Part shown: positions 32,201 to 44,718 of the stretch, one piece after another
Layout of the letters: every line of letters begins with the position of its first letter
Position numbering within the stretch: the stretch's first letter is position 1
Source: Rhabditoides inermis
Taxonomy: Eukaryota > Nematoda > Chromadorea > Rhabditida > Rhabditidae
Length of the DNA stretch: 64,000 nucleotides
Assembly (NCBI GenBank): GCA_963966185.1
Contig: CAWZYM010000089.1
Location: forward strand, 372,001-436,000
Direction: 5' to 3'
Notes under the pieces: generated by a model
The model's database searches: none
The model's input: only the letters and a program-made list of their open reading frames with translations
Told to the model about the DNA's origin: nothing
Program-made: the position numbers and the translations under genes

Positions 32201-33330
32201 AAGTCCGTAAAAGTTGGACAAACCAGATTTAAAAGAATGAAAGGCCGGTTGAGTTGGACAAACCAGGTTTACAAGGATGAAAGGCCGGTGAAGTTGGACA
32301 AACCAGGTTTAGAAGGTTGAAAGGCCGGTAAAGTTGGACAAACCAGGTTTACAAGAATGAAAGGCCGGTAAAGTTGTACAAACCAGGTTCACAAGGATGA
32401 AAAGTCCGTAAAAGTTGGACAAACCAAATTTACAAGGATGAAAGGCCGGTGGAGTTGGACAAACCAGGTTTACAAGGATGAAAGGCCGGTGAAGTTGGAC
32501 AAACCAGGTTTAGAAGGTTGAAAGGCCGGTAAAGTTGGACAAACCAGGTTTACAAGGATGAAAGACCGGTAAAGTTGGACAAACCAGGTTTACAAAGATA
32601 AAAAGTCCGGTAAAGTTGGACAAACCAGGTTTACAAGGATGAAAGGCCGGTGGAGTTGGACAAACCAGGTTTACAAGGATGAAAGGCCGGTGAAGTTGGA
32701 CAAACCAGGTTTAGAAGGTTGAAAGGCCGGTAAAGTTGGACAAACCAGGTTTACAAGGATGAAAGACCGGTAAAGTTGGACAAACCAGGTTTACAAAGAT
32801 GAAAGGCCGGTAAAGTTGGACAAACCAGGTTTACATGGATGAAAACCCGGTAAAATTCGACAAACCAGGTTTACATGGATGAAAGGCCGGTAAAGTTGGA
32901 CAAACCAGGTTTACAAAGATGAAAGGCCGGTAAAGTTGGACAAACCAGGTTTACAAGGATGAAAACTTGGTAAAGTTGGACAAACCAGGTTTACAAGGAT
33001 GAAAGGCGGTAAAGTTCGACAAACCAGGTTTACATGGATGAAAACCTGGTAAAGTTGGACAAACCAGCTTAACATGGATAAAAACCCGGTAAAGTTGGAC
33101 AAACTAGGTTTACAAGGATGAAATGCCGGTAAAGTTAGACAAACCAGGTTTTCAAGGATAAAAACCCGGTAAAGTTGGACAAACCAGGTTTACAAGGATG
33201 AAAAGTCCGTAAAAGTTGGACAAACCAGATTTAAAAGGATGAAAGGCCGGTTGAGTTGGACAAACCAGGTTTACAAGGATGAAAGGCCGGTGAAGTTGGA
33301 CAAACCAGGTTTAGAAGGTTGAAAGGCCGG
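25800..33330 (+). repeat. Direct repeat with offset of about 4.5 kb
   Basis: Landmarks at 25811, 26293, 27417, 28419 and 28819 recur at 30343, 30825, 31909, 32911 and 33311. The offset is 4,532 bp, then 4,492 bp. The 40 bp change is one monomer (m1 type) missing near 31925-31950 in the right copy. Confidence 0.8.
27407..28408 (+). repeat. 25-monomer HOR, type II (1,002 bp)
   Basis: Order: m1-m7, m16-m19, m15, m16-m21, m17-m20, m1/m8, m24, m25, then m1 again at 28409. This is 25 monomers and 1,002 bp, the same size as type I but a different composition: m9-m14 and m22-m23 are absent and m16-m20 are repeated. Confidence 0.85.
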
Positions 33331-35370
33331 TAAAGTTGGACAAACCAGGTTTACAAGGATGAAAGGCCGGTAAAGTTGGACAAACAAGGTTTACAAAGAT
33401 AAAAAGTCCGGTAAAGTTGGACAAACCAGGTTTACATTGATGAAAACCCGGTAAAATTCGACAAACCAGGTTTACATGGATGAAAGGACGGAAGAGTTGG
33501 ACAGACCAGGTTTTCAAGGATGAAAGGCCGGTAAAATTGGACAAACCAGGTTAACATGGATAAAAACCCGGTAAAGTTGGACAAACTAGGTTTACAAGGA
33601 TGAATTGCCGGTAAAGTTAGACAAACCAGGTTTACAAGAATGAAAGGCCGGTAAAGTTGTACAAACCAGGTTTACAAAGATGAAAGGCCGGTGGAGTTGT
33701 ACAAACCAGGTTTACAAGGATGAAAAGTCCGTAAAAGTTGGACAAACCAGGTTTACAAGGATGAAAGGCCGGTGGAGTGGGACAAACCAGGTTTAGAAGG
33801 TTGAAAGGCCGGTAAAGTTGGACAAACCAGGTTTACAAGGATGAAAGGCCGGTAAAGTTGGACAAACAAGGTTTACAAAGATAAAAAGTCCGGTAAAGTT
33901 GGACAAACCAGGTTTACATTGATGAAAACCCGGTAAAATTCGACAAACCAGGTTTACATGGATGAAAGGACGGAAGAGTTGGACAGACCAGGTTTTCATG
34001 GATGAAAGGCCGGTAAAATTGGACAAACCAGGTTAACATGGATAAAAACCCGGTAAAGTTGGACAAACTAGGTTTACAAGGATGAATTGCCGGTAAAGTT
34101 AGACAAACCAGGTTTACAAGAATGAAAGGCCGGTAAAGTTGTACAAACCAGGTTTACAAAGATGAAAGGCCGGTGGAGTTGTACAAACCAGGTTTACAAG
34201 GATGAAAAGTCCGTAAAAGTTGGACAAACCAGGTTTACAAGGATGAAAGGCCGGTAAAGTTGGACAAACCAGGTTTACAAGGATGAAATCTTGGTAAAGT
34301 TGGACAAACCAGGTTTACAAGGATGAAAGGCGGTAAAGTTCGACAAACCAGGTTTACATGGATGAAAACCTGGTAAAGTTGGACAAACCAGCTTAACATG
34401 GATAAAAACCCGGTAAAGTTGGACAAACTAGGTTTACAAGGATGAAATGCCGGTAAAGTTAGACAAACCAGGTTTTCAAGGATAAAAACCCGGTAAAGTT
34501 GGACAAACCAGGTTTACAAGGATGAAAAGTCCGTAAAAGTTGGACAAACCAGATTTAAAAGGATGAAAGGCCGGTTGAGTTGGACAAACCAGGTTTACAA
34601 GGATGAAAGGCCGGTGAAGTTGGACAAACCAGGTTTAGAAGGTTGAAAGGCCGGTAAAGTTGGACAAACCAGGTTTACAAGAATGAAAGGCCGGTAAAGT
34701 TGTACAAACCAGGTTTACAAAGATGAAAGGCCGGTGGAGTTGTACAAACCAGGTTTACAAGGATGAAAAGTCCGTAAAAGTTGGACAAACCAGATTTAAA
34801 AGGATGAAAGGCCGGTTGAGTTGGACAAACCAGGTTTACAAGGATGAAAGGCCGGTGAAGTTGGACAAACCAGGTTTAGAAGGTTGAAAGGCCGGTAAAG
34901 TTAGACAAACCAGGTTTACAAGAATGAAAGGCCGGTAAAGTTGTACAAACCAGGTTTACAAAGATGAAAGGCCGGTGGAGTTGTACAAACCAGGTTTACA
35001 AGGATGAAAAGTCCGTAAAAGTTGGACAAACCAGGTTTACAAGGATGAAAGGCCGGTGGAGTGGGACAAACCAGGTTTACAAGGATGAAAGGCCGGTGAA
35101 GTTGGACAAACCAGGTTTAGAAGGTTGAAAGGCCGGTAAAGTTGGACAAACCAGGTTTACAAGAATGAAAGGCCGGTAAAGTTGTACAAACCAGGTTCAC
35201 AAGGATGAAAAGTCCGTAAAAGTTGGACAAACCAAATTTACAAGGATGAAAGGCCGGTGGAGTTGGACAAACCAGGTTTACAAGGATGAAAGGCCGGTGA
35301 AGTTGGACAAACCAGGTTTAGAAGGTTGAAAGGCCGGTAAAGTTGGACAAACCAGGTTTACAAGGATGAA
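27765..35370 (+). repeat. Multi-kilobase duplication D3, left copy
   Basis: Matches 37072-44718. The offset is 9,307 bp at first, 9,308 after a one-base deletion near 29594 (GGATGAAGACC), and 9,348 after the 40 bp loss near 31930. Apart from these I noticed no differences over about 7.6 kb. Confidence 0.82.
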
Positions 35371-37324
35371 AGGCCGGTAAAGTTGGACAAACAAGGTTTA
35401 CAAAGATAAAAAGTCCGGTAAAGTTGGACAAACCAGGTTTACATTGATGAAAACCCGGTAAAATTCGACAAACCAGGTTTACATGGATGAAAGGACGGAA
35501 GAGTTGGACAGACCAGGTTTTCAAGGATGAAAGGCCGGTAAAATTGGACAAACCAGGTTAACATGGATAAAAACCCGGTAAAGTTGGACAAACTAGGTTT
35601 ACAAGGATGAATTGCCGGTAAAGTTAGACAAACCAGGTTTACAAGAATGAAAGGCCGGTAAAGTTGTACAAACCAGGTTTACAAAGATGAAAGGCCGGTG
35701 GAGTTGTACAAACCAGGTTTACAAGGATGAAAAGTCCGTAAAAGTTGGACAAACCAGGTTTACAAGGATGAAAGGCCGGTGGAGTGGGACAAACCAGGTT
35801 TAGAAGGTTGAAAGGCCGGTAAAGTTGGACAAACCAGGTTTACAAGGATGAAAGGCCGGTAAAGTTGGACAAACAAGGTTTACAAAGATAAAAAGTCCGG
35901 TAAAGTTGGACAAACCAGGTTTACATTGATGAAAACCCGGTAAAATTCGACAAACCAGGTTTACATGGATGAAAGGACGGAAGAGTTGGACAGACCAGGT
36001 TTTCATGGATGAAAGGCCGGTAAAATTGGACAAACCAGGTTAACATGGATAAAAACCCGGTAAAGTTGGACAAACTAGGTTTACAAGGATGAATTGCCGG
36101 TAAAGTTAGACAAACCAGGTTTACAAGAATGAAAGGCCGGTAAAGTTGTACAAACCAGGTTTACAAAGATGAAAGGCCGGTGGAGTTGTACAAACCAGGT
36201 TTACAAGGATGAAAAGTCCGTAAAAGTTGGACAAACCAGGTTTACAAGGATGAAAGGCCGGTAAAGTTGGACAAACCAGGTTTACAAGGATGAAATCTTG
36301 GTAAAGTTGGACAAACCAGGTTTACAAGGATGAAAGGCGGTAAAGTTCGACAAACCAGGTTTACATGGATGAAAACCTGGTAAAGTTGGACAAACCAGCT
36401 TAACATGGATAAAAACCCGGTAAAGTTGGACAAACTAGGTTTACAAGGATGAAATGCCGGTAAAGTTAGACAAACCAGGTTTTCAAGGATAAAAACCCGG
36501 TAAAGTTGGACAAACCAGGTTTACAAGGATGAAAAGTCCGTAAAAGTTGGACAAACCAGATTTAAAAGGATGAAAGGCCGGTTGAGTTGGACAAACCAGG
36601 TTTACAAGGATGAAAGGCCGGTGAAGTTGGACAAACCAGGTTTAGAAGGTTGAAAGGCCGGTAAAGTTGGACAAACCAGGTTTACAAGAATGAAAGGCCG
36701 GTAAAGTTGTACAAACCAGGTTTACAAAGATGAAAGGCCGGTGGAGTTGTACAAACCAGGTTTACAAGGATGAAAAGTCCGTAAAAGTTGGACAAACCAG
36801 ATTTAAAAGGATGAAAGGCCGGTTGAGTTGGACAAACCAGGTTTACAAGGATGAAAGGCCGGTGAAGTTGGACAAACCAGGTTTAGAAGGTTGAAAGGCC
36901 GGTAAAGTTAGACAAACCAGGTTTACAAGAATGAAAGGCCGGTAAAGTTGTACAAACCAGGTTTACAAAGATGAAAGGCCGGTGGAGTTGTACAAACCAG
37001 GTTTACAAGGATGAAAAGTCCGTAAAAGTTGGACAAACCAGGTTTACAAGGATGAAAGGCCGGTGGAGTGGGACAAACCAGGTTTACAAGGATGAAAGGC
37101 CGGTGAAGTTGGACAAACCAGGTTTAGAAGGTTGAAAGGCCGGTAAAGTTGGACAAACCAGGTTTACAAGAATGAAAGGCCGGTAAAGTTGTACAAACCA
37201 GGTTCACAAGGATGAAAAGTCCGTAAAAGTTGGACAAACCAAATTTACAAGGATGAAAGGCCGGTGGAGTTGGACAAACCAGGTTTACAAGGATGAAAGG
37301 CCGGTGAAGTTGGACAAACCAGGT
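33311..37324 (+). repeat. 2,007 bp tandem duplication
   Basis: Copies about 33311-35317 and 35318-37324. Private markers such as ATGAAATCTTGG (near 34284 and 36291) and GTTAGACAAACC (near 34900 and 36907) are shared at the same spacing. It sits between the two D3 copies. Confidence 0.83.
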
Positions 37325-40300
37325 TTAGAAGGTTGAAAGGCCGGTAAAGTTGGACAAACCAGGTTTACAAGGATGAAAGACCGGTAAAGTTGGACAAACC
37401 AGGTTTACAAAGATAAAAAGTCCGGTAAAGTTGGACAAACCAGGTTTACAAGGATGAAAGGCCGGTGGAGTTGGACAAACCAGGTTTACAAGGATGAAAG
37501 GCCGGTGAAGTTGGACAAACCAGGTTTAGAAGGTTGAAAGGCCGGTAAAGTTGGACAAACCAGGTTTACAAGGATGAAAGACCGGTAAAGTTGGACAAAC
37601 CAGGTTTACAAAGATGAAAGGCCGGTAAAGTTGGACAAACCAGGTTTACATGGATGAAAACCCGGTAAAATTCGACAAACCAGGTTTACATGGATGAAAG
37701 GCCGGTAAAGTTGGACAAACCAGGTTTACAAAGATGAAAGGCCGGTAAAGTTGGACAAACCAGGTTTACAAGGATGAAAACTTGGTAAAGTTGGACAAAC
37801 CAGGTTTACAAGGATGAAAGGCGGTAAAGTTCGACAAACCAGGTTTACATGGATGAAAACCTGGTAAAGTTGGACAAACCAGCTTAACATGGATAAAAAC
37901 CCGGTAAAGTTGGACAAACTAGGTTTACAAGGATGAAATGCCGGTAAAGTTAGACAAACCAGGTTTTCAAGGATAAAAACCCGGTAAAGTTGGACAAACC
38001 AGGTTTACAAGGATGAAAAGTCCGTAAAAGTTGGACAAACCAGATTTAAAAGGATGAAAGGCCGGTTGAGTTGGACAAACCAGGTTTACAAGGATGAAAG
38101 GCCGGTGAAGTTGGACAAACCAGGTTTAGAAGGTTGAAAGGCCGGTAAAGTTGGACAAACCAGGTTTACAAGGATGAAAGGCCGGTAAAGTTGGACAAAC
38201 AAGGTTTACAAAGATAAAAAGTCCGGTAAAGTTGGACAAACCAGGTTTACATTGATGAAAACCCGGTAAAATTCGACAAACCAGGTTTACATGGATGAAA
38301 GGACGGAAGAGTTGGACAGACCAGGTTTTCAAGGATGAAAGGCCGGTAAAATTGGACAAACCAGGTTAACATGGATAAAAACCCGGTAAAGTTGGACAAA
38401 CTAGGTTTACAAGGATGAATTGCCGGTAAAGTTAGACAAACCAGGTTTACAAGAATGAAAGGCCGGTAAAGTTGTACAAACCAGGTTTACAAAGATGAAA
38501 GGCCGGTGGAGTTGTACAAACCAGGTTTACAAGGATGAAAAGTCCGTAAAAGTTGGACAAACCAGGTTTACAAGGATGAAAGGCCGGTGGAGTGGGACAA
38601 ACCAGGTTTAGAAGGTTGAAAGGCCGGTAAAGTTGGACAAACCAGGTTTACAAGGATGAAAGGCCGGTAAAGTTGGACAAACAAGGTTTACAAAGATGAA
38701 AAGTCCGTAAAAGTTGTACAAACCAGGTTCACAAGGATGAAAAGTCCGTAAAAGTTGGACAAACCAAATTTACAAGGATGAAAGGCCGGTGGAGTTGGAC
38801 AAACCAGGTTTACAAGGATGAAAGGCCGGTGAAGTTGGACAAACCAGGTTTAGAAGGTTGAAAGGCCGGTAAAGTTGGACAAACCAGGTTTACAAGGATG
38901 AAAGACCGGTAAAGTTGGACAAACCAGGTTTACAAAGATAAAAAGTCCGGTAAAGTTGGACAAACCAGGTTTACAAGGATGAAAGGCCGGTGGAGTTGGA
39001 CAAACCAGGTTTACAAGGATGAAAGGCCGGTGAAGTTGGACAAACCAGGTTTAGAAGGTTGAAAGGCCGGTAAAGTTGGACAAACCAGGTTTACAAGGAT
39101 GAAAGACCGGTAAAGTTGGACAAACCAGGTTTACAAAGATGAAAGGCCGGTAAAGTTGGACAAACCAGGTTTACATGGATGAAAACCCGGTAAAATTCGA
39201 CAAACCAGGTTTACATGGATGAAAGGCCGGTAAAGTTGGACAAACCAGGTTTACAAAGATGAAAGGCCGGTAAAGTTGGACAAACCAGGTTTACAAGGAT
39301 GAAAACTTGGTAAAGTTGGACAAACCAGGTTTACAAGGATGAAAGGCGGTAAAGTTCGACAAACCAGGTTTACATGGATGAAAACCTGGTAAAGTTGGAC
39401 AAACCAGCTTAACATGGATAAAAACCCGGTAAAGTTGGACAAACTAGGTTTACAAGGATGAAATGCCGGTAAAGTTAGACAAACCAGGTTTTCAAGGATA
39501 AAAACCCGGTAAAGTTGGACAAACCAGGTTTACAAGGATGAAAAGTCCGTAAAAGTTGGACAAACCAGATTTAAAAGGATGAAAGGCCGGTTGAGTTGGA
39601 CAAACCAGGTTTACAAGGATGAAAGGCCGGTGAAGTTGGACAAACCAGGTTTAGAAGGTTGAAAGGCCGGTAAAGTTGGACAAACCAGGTTTACAAGGAT
39701 GAAAGGCCGGTAAAGTTGGACAAACAAGGTTTACAAAGATAAAAAGTCCGGTAAAGTTGGACAAACCAGGTTTACATTGATGAAAACCCGGTAAAATTCG
39801 ACAAACCAGGTTTACATGGATGAAAGGACGGAAGAGTTGGACAGACCAGGTTTTCAAGGATGAAAGGCCGGTAAAATTGGACAAACCAGGTTAACATGGA
39901 TAAAAACCCGGTAAAGTTGGACAAACTAGGTTTACAAGGATGAATTGCCGGTAAAGTTAGACAAACCAGGTTTACAAGAATGAAAGGCCGGTAAAGTTGT
40001 ACAAACCAGGTTTACAAAGATGAAAGGCCGGTGGAGTTGTACAAACCAGGTTTACAAGGATGAAAAGTCCGTAAAAGTTGGACAAACCAGGTTTACAAGG
40101 ATGAAAGGCCGGTGGAGTGGGACAAACCAGGTTTAGAAGGTTGAAAGGCCGGTAAAGTTGGACAAACCAGGTTTACAAGGATGAAAGGCCGGTAAAGTTG
40201 GACAAACAAGGTTTACAAAGATAAAAAGTCCGGTAAAGTTGGACAAACCAGGTTTACATTGATGAAAACCCGGTAAAATTCGACAAACCAGGTTTACATG

Positions 40301-43300
40301 GATGAAAGGACGGAAGAGTTGGACAGACCAGGTTTTCATGGATGAAAGGCCGGTAAAATTGGACAAACCAGGTTAACATGGATAAAAACCCGGTAAAGTT
40401 GGACAAACTAGGTTTACAAGGATGAATTGCCGGTAAAGTTAGACAAACCAGGTTTACAAGAATGAAAGGCCGGTAAAGTTGTACAAACCAGGTTTACAAA
40501 GATGAAAGGCCGGTGGAGTTGTACAAACCAGGTTTACAAGGATGAAAAGTCCGTAAAAGTTGGACAAACCAGGTTTACAAGGATGAAAGGCCGGTGGAGT
40601 GGGACAAACCAGGTTTACAAGGATGAAAGGCCGGTGAAGTTGGACAAACCAGGTTTAGAAGGTTGAAAGGCCGGTAAAGTTGGACAAACCAGGTTTACAA
40701 GAATGAAAGGCCGGTAAAGTTGTACAAACCAGGTTCACAAGGATGAAAAGTCCGTAAAAGTTGGACAAACCAAATTTACAAGGATGAAAGGCCGGTGGAG
40801 TTGGACAAACCAGGTTTACAAGGATGAAAGGCCGGTGAAGTTGGACAAACCAGGTTTAGAAGGTTGAAAGGCCGGTAAAGTTGGACAAACCAGGTTTACA
40901 AGGATGAAAGACCGGTAAAGTTGGACAAACCAGGTTTACAAAGATAAAAAGTCCGGTAAAGTTGGACAAACCAGGTTTACAAGGATGAAAGGCCGGTGGA
41001 GTTGGACAAACCAGGTTTACAAGGATGAAAGGCCGGTGAAGTTGGACAAACCAGGTTTAGAAGGTTGAAAGGCCGGTAAAGTTGGACAAACCAGGTTTAC
41101 AAGGATGAAAGACCGGTAAAGTTGGACAAACCAGGTTTACAAAGATGAAAGGCCGGTAAAGTTGGACAAACCAGGTTTACATGGATGAAAACCCGGTAAA
41201 ATTCGACAAACCAGGTTTACATGGATGAAAGGCCGGTAAAGTTGGACAAACCAGGTTTACAAAGATGAAAGGCCGGTAAAGTTGGACAAACCAGGTTTAC
41301 AAGGATGAAAACTTGGTAAAGTTGGACAAACCAGGTTTACAAGGATGAAAGGCGGTAAAGTTCGACAAACCAGGTTTACATGGATGAAAACCTGGTAAAG
41401 TTGGACAAACCAGCTTAACATGGATAAAAACCCGGTAAAGTTGGACAAACTAGGTTTACAAGGATGAAATGCCGGTAAAGTTAGACAAACCAGGTTTTCA
41501 AGGATAAAAACCCGGTAAAGTTGGACAAACCAGGTTTACAAGGATGAAAAGTCCGTAAAAGTTGGACAAACCAGATTTAAAAGGATGAAAGGCCGGTTGA
41601 GTTGGACAAACCAGGTTTACAAGGATGAAAGGCCGGTGAAGTTGGACAAACCAGGTTTAGAAGGTTGAAAGGCCGGTAAAGTTGGACAAACCAGGTTTAC
41701 AAGAATGAAAGGCCGGTAAAGTTGTACAAACCAGGTTCACAAGGATGAAAAGTCCGTAAAAGTTGGACAAACCAAATTTACAAGGATGAAAGGCCGGTGG
41801 AGTTGGACAAACCAGGTTTACAAGGATGAAAGGCCGGTGAAGTTGGACAAACCAGGTTTAGAAGGTTGAAAGGCCGGTAAAGTTGGACAAACCAGGTTTA
41901 CAAGGATGAAAGACCGGTAAAGTTGGACAAACCAGGTTTACAAAGATAAAAAGTCCGGTAAAGTTGGACAAACCAGGTTTACAAGGATGAAAGGCCGGTG
42001 GAGTTGGACAAACCAGGTTTACAAGGATGAAAGGCCGGTGAAGTTGGACAAACCAGGTTTAGAAGGTTGAAAGGCCGGTAAAGTTGGACAAACCAGGTTT
42101 ACAAGGATGAAAGACCGGTAAAGTTGGACAAACCAGGTTTACAAAGATGAAAGGCCGGTAAAGTTGGACAAACCAGGTTTACATGGATGAAAACCCGGTA
42201 AAATTCGACAAACCAGGTTTACATGGATGAAAGGCCGGTAAAGTTGGACAAACCAGGTTTACAAAGATGAAAGGCCGGTAAAGTTGGACAAACCAGGTTT
42301 ACAAGGATGAAAACTTGGTAAAGTTGGACAAACCAGGTTTACAAGGATGAAAGGCGGTAAAGTTCGACAAACCAGGTTTACATGGATGAAAACCTGGTAA
42401 AGTTGGACAAACCAGCTTAACATGGATAAAAAACCGGTAAAGTTGGACAAACTAGGTTTACAAGGATGAAATGCCGGTAAAGTTAGACAAACCAGGTTTT
42501 CAAGGATAAAAACCCGGTAAAGTTGGACAAACCAGGTTTACAAGGATGAAAAGTCCGTAAAAGTTGGACAAACCAGATTTAAAAGGATGAAAGGCCGGTT
42601 GAGTTGGACAAACCAGGTTTACAAGGATGAAAGGCCGGTGAAGTTGGACAAACCAGGTTTAGAAGGTTGAAAGGCCGGTAAAGTTGGACAAACCAGGTTT
42701 ACAAGGATGAAAGGCCGGTAAAGTTGGACAAACAAGGTTTACAAAGATAAAAAGTCCGGTAAAGTTGGACAAACCAGGTTTACATTGATGAAAACCCGGT
42801 AAAATTCGACAAACCAGGTTTACATGGATGAAAGGACGGAAGAGTTGGACAGACCAGGTTTTCAAGGATGAAAGGCCGGTAAAATTGGACAAACCAGGTT
42901 AACATGGATAAAAACCCGGTAAAGTTGGACAAACTAGGTTTACAAGGATGAATTGCCGGTAAAGTTAGACAAACCAGGTTTACAAGAATGAAAGGCCGGT
43001 AAAGTTGTACAAACCAGGTTTACAAAGATGAAAGGCCGGTGGAGTTGTACAAACCAGGTTTACAAGGATGAAAAGTCCGTAAAAGTTGGACAAACCAGGT
43101 TTACAAGGATGAAAGGCCGGTGGAGTGGGACAAACCAGGTTTAGAAGGTTGAAAGGCCGGTAAAGTTGGACAAACCAGGTTTACAAGGATGAAAGGCCGG
43201 TAAAGTTGGACAAACAAGGTTTACAAAGATAAAAAGTCCGGTAAAGTTGGACAAACCAGGTTTACATTGATGAAAACCCGGTAAAATTCGACAAACCAGG

Positions 43301-44718
43301 TTTACATGGATGAAAGGACGGAAGAGTTGGACAGACCAGGTTTTCATGGATGAAAGGCCGGTAAAATTGGACAAACCAGGTTAACATGGATAAAAACCCG
43401 GTAAAGTTGGACAAACTAGGTTTACAAGGATGAATTGCCGGTAAAGTTAGACAAACCAGGTTTACAAGAATGAAAGGCCGGTAAAGTTGTACAAACCAGG
43501 TTTACAAAGATGAAAGGCCGGTGGAGTTGTACAAACCAGGTTTACAAGGATGAAAAGTCCGTAAAAGTTGGACAAACCAGGTTTACAAGGATGAAAGGCC
43601 GGTAAAGTTGGACAAACCAGGTTTACAAGGATGAAATCTTGGTAAAGTTGGACAAACCAGGTTTACAAGGATGAAAGGCGGTAAAGTTCGACAAACCAGG
43701 TTTACATGGATGAAAACCTGGTAAAGTTGGACAAACCAGCTTAACATGGATAAAAACCCGGTAAAGTTGGACAAACTAGGTTTACAAGGATGAAATGCCG
43801 GTAAAGTTAGACAAACCAGGTTTTCAAGGATAAAAACCCGGTAAAGTTGGACAAACCAGGTTTACAAGGATGAAAAGTCCGTAAAAGTTGGACAAACCAG
43901 ATTTAAAAGGATGAAAGGCCGGTTGAGTTGGACAAACCAGGTTTACAAGGATGAAAGGCCGGTGAAGTTGGACAAACCAGGTTTAGAAGGTTGAAAGGCC
44001 GGTAAAGTTGGACAAACCAGGTTTACAAGAATGAAAGGCCGGTAAAGTTGTACAAACCAGGTTTACAAAGATGAAAGGCCGGTGGAGTTGTACAAACCAG
44101 GTTTACAAGGATGAAAAGTCCGTAAAAGTTGGACAAACCAGATTTAAAAGGATGAAAGGCCGGTTGAGTTGGACAAACCAGGTTTACAAGGATGAAAGGC
44201 CGGTGAAGTTGGACAAACCAGGTTTAGAAGGTTGAAAGGCCGGTAAAGTTAGACAAACCAGGTTTACAAGAATGAAAGGCCGGTAAAGTTGTACAAACCA
44301 GGTTTACAAAGATGAAAGGCCGGTGGAGTTGTACAAACCAGGTTTACAAGGATGAAAAGTCCGTAAAAGTTGGACAAACCAGGTTTACAAGGATGAAAGG
44401 CCGGTGGAGTGGGACAAACCAGGTTTACAAGGATGAAAGGCCGGTGAAGTTGGACAAACCAGGTTTAGAAGGTTGAAAGGCCGGTAAAGTTGGACAAACC
44501 AGGTTTACAAGAATGAAAGGCCGGTAAAGTTGTACAAACCAGGTTCACAAGGATGAAAAGTCCGTAAAAGTTGGACAAACCAAATTTACAAGGATGAAAG
44601 GCCGGTGGAGTTGGACAAACCAGGTTTACAAGGATGAAAGGCCGGTGAAGTTGGACAAACCAGGTTTAGAAGGTTGAAAGGCCGGTAAAGTTGGACAAAC
44701 CAGGTTTACAAGGATGAA
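37072..44718 (+). repeat. Multi-kilobase duplication D3, right copy
   Basis: Right copy of 27765-35370. One monomer carries AAAAAACCGG at 42426-42435 instead of AAAAACCCGG, a private change. Its right end is where GAAAGACCGG replaces GAAAGGCCGG. Confidence 0.82.
41247..42248 (+). repeat. 25-monomer HOR, type II (1,002 bp), second location
   Basis: Same monomer order and length as 27407-28408. The copy near 31.9-32.9 kb is related but begins after the one-monomer loss noted there. Confidence 0.84.
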
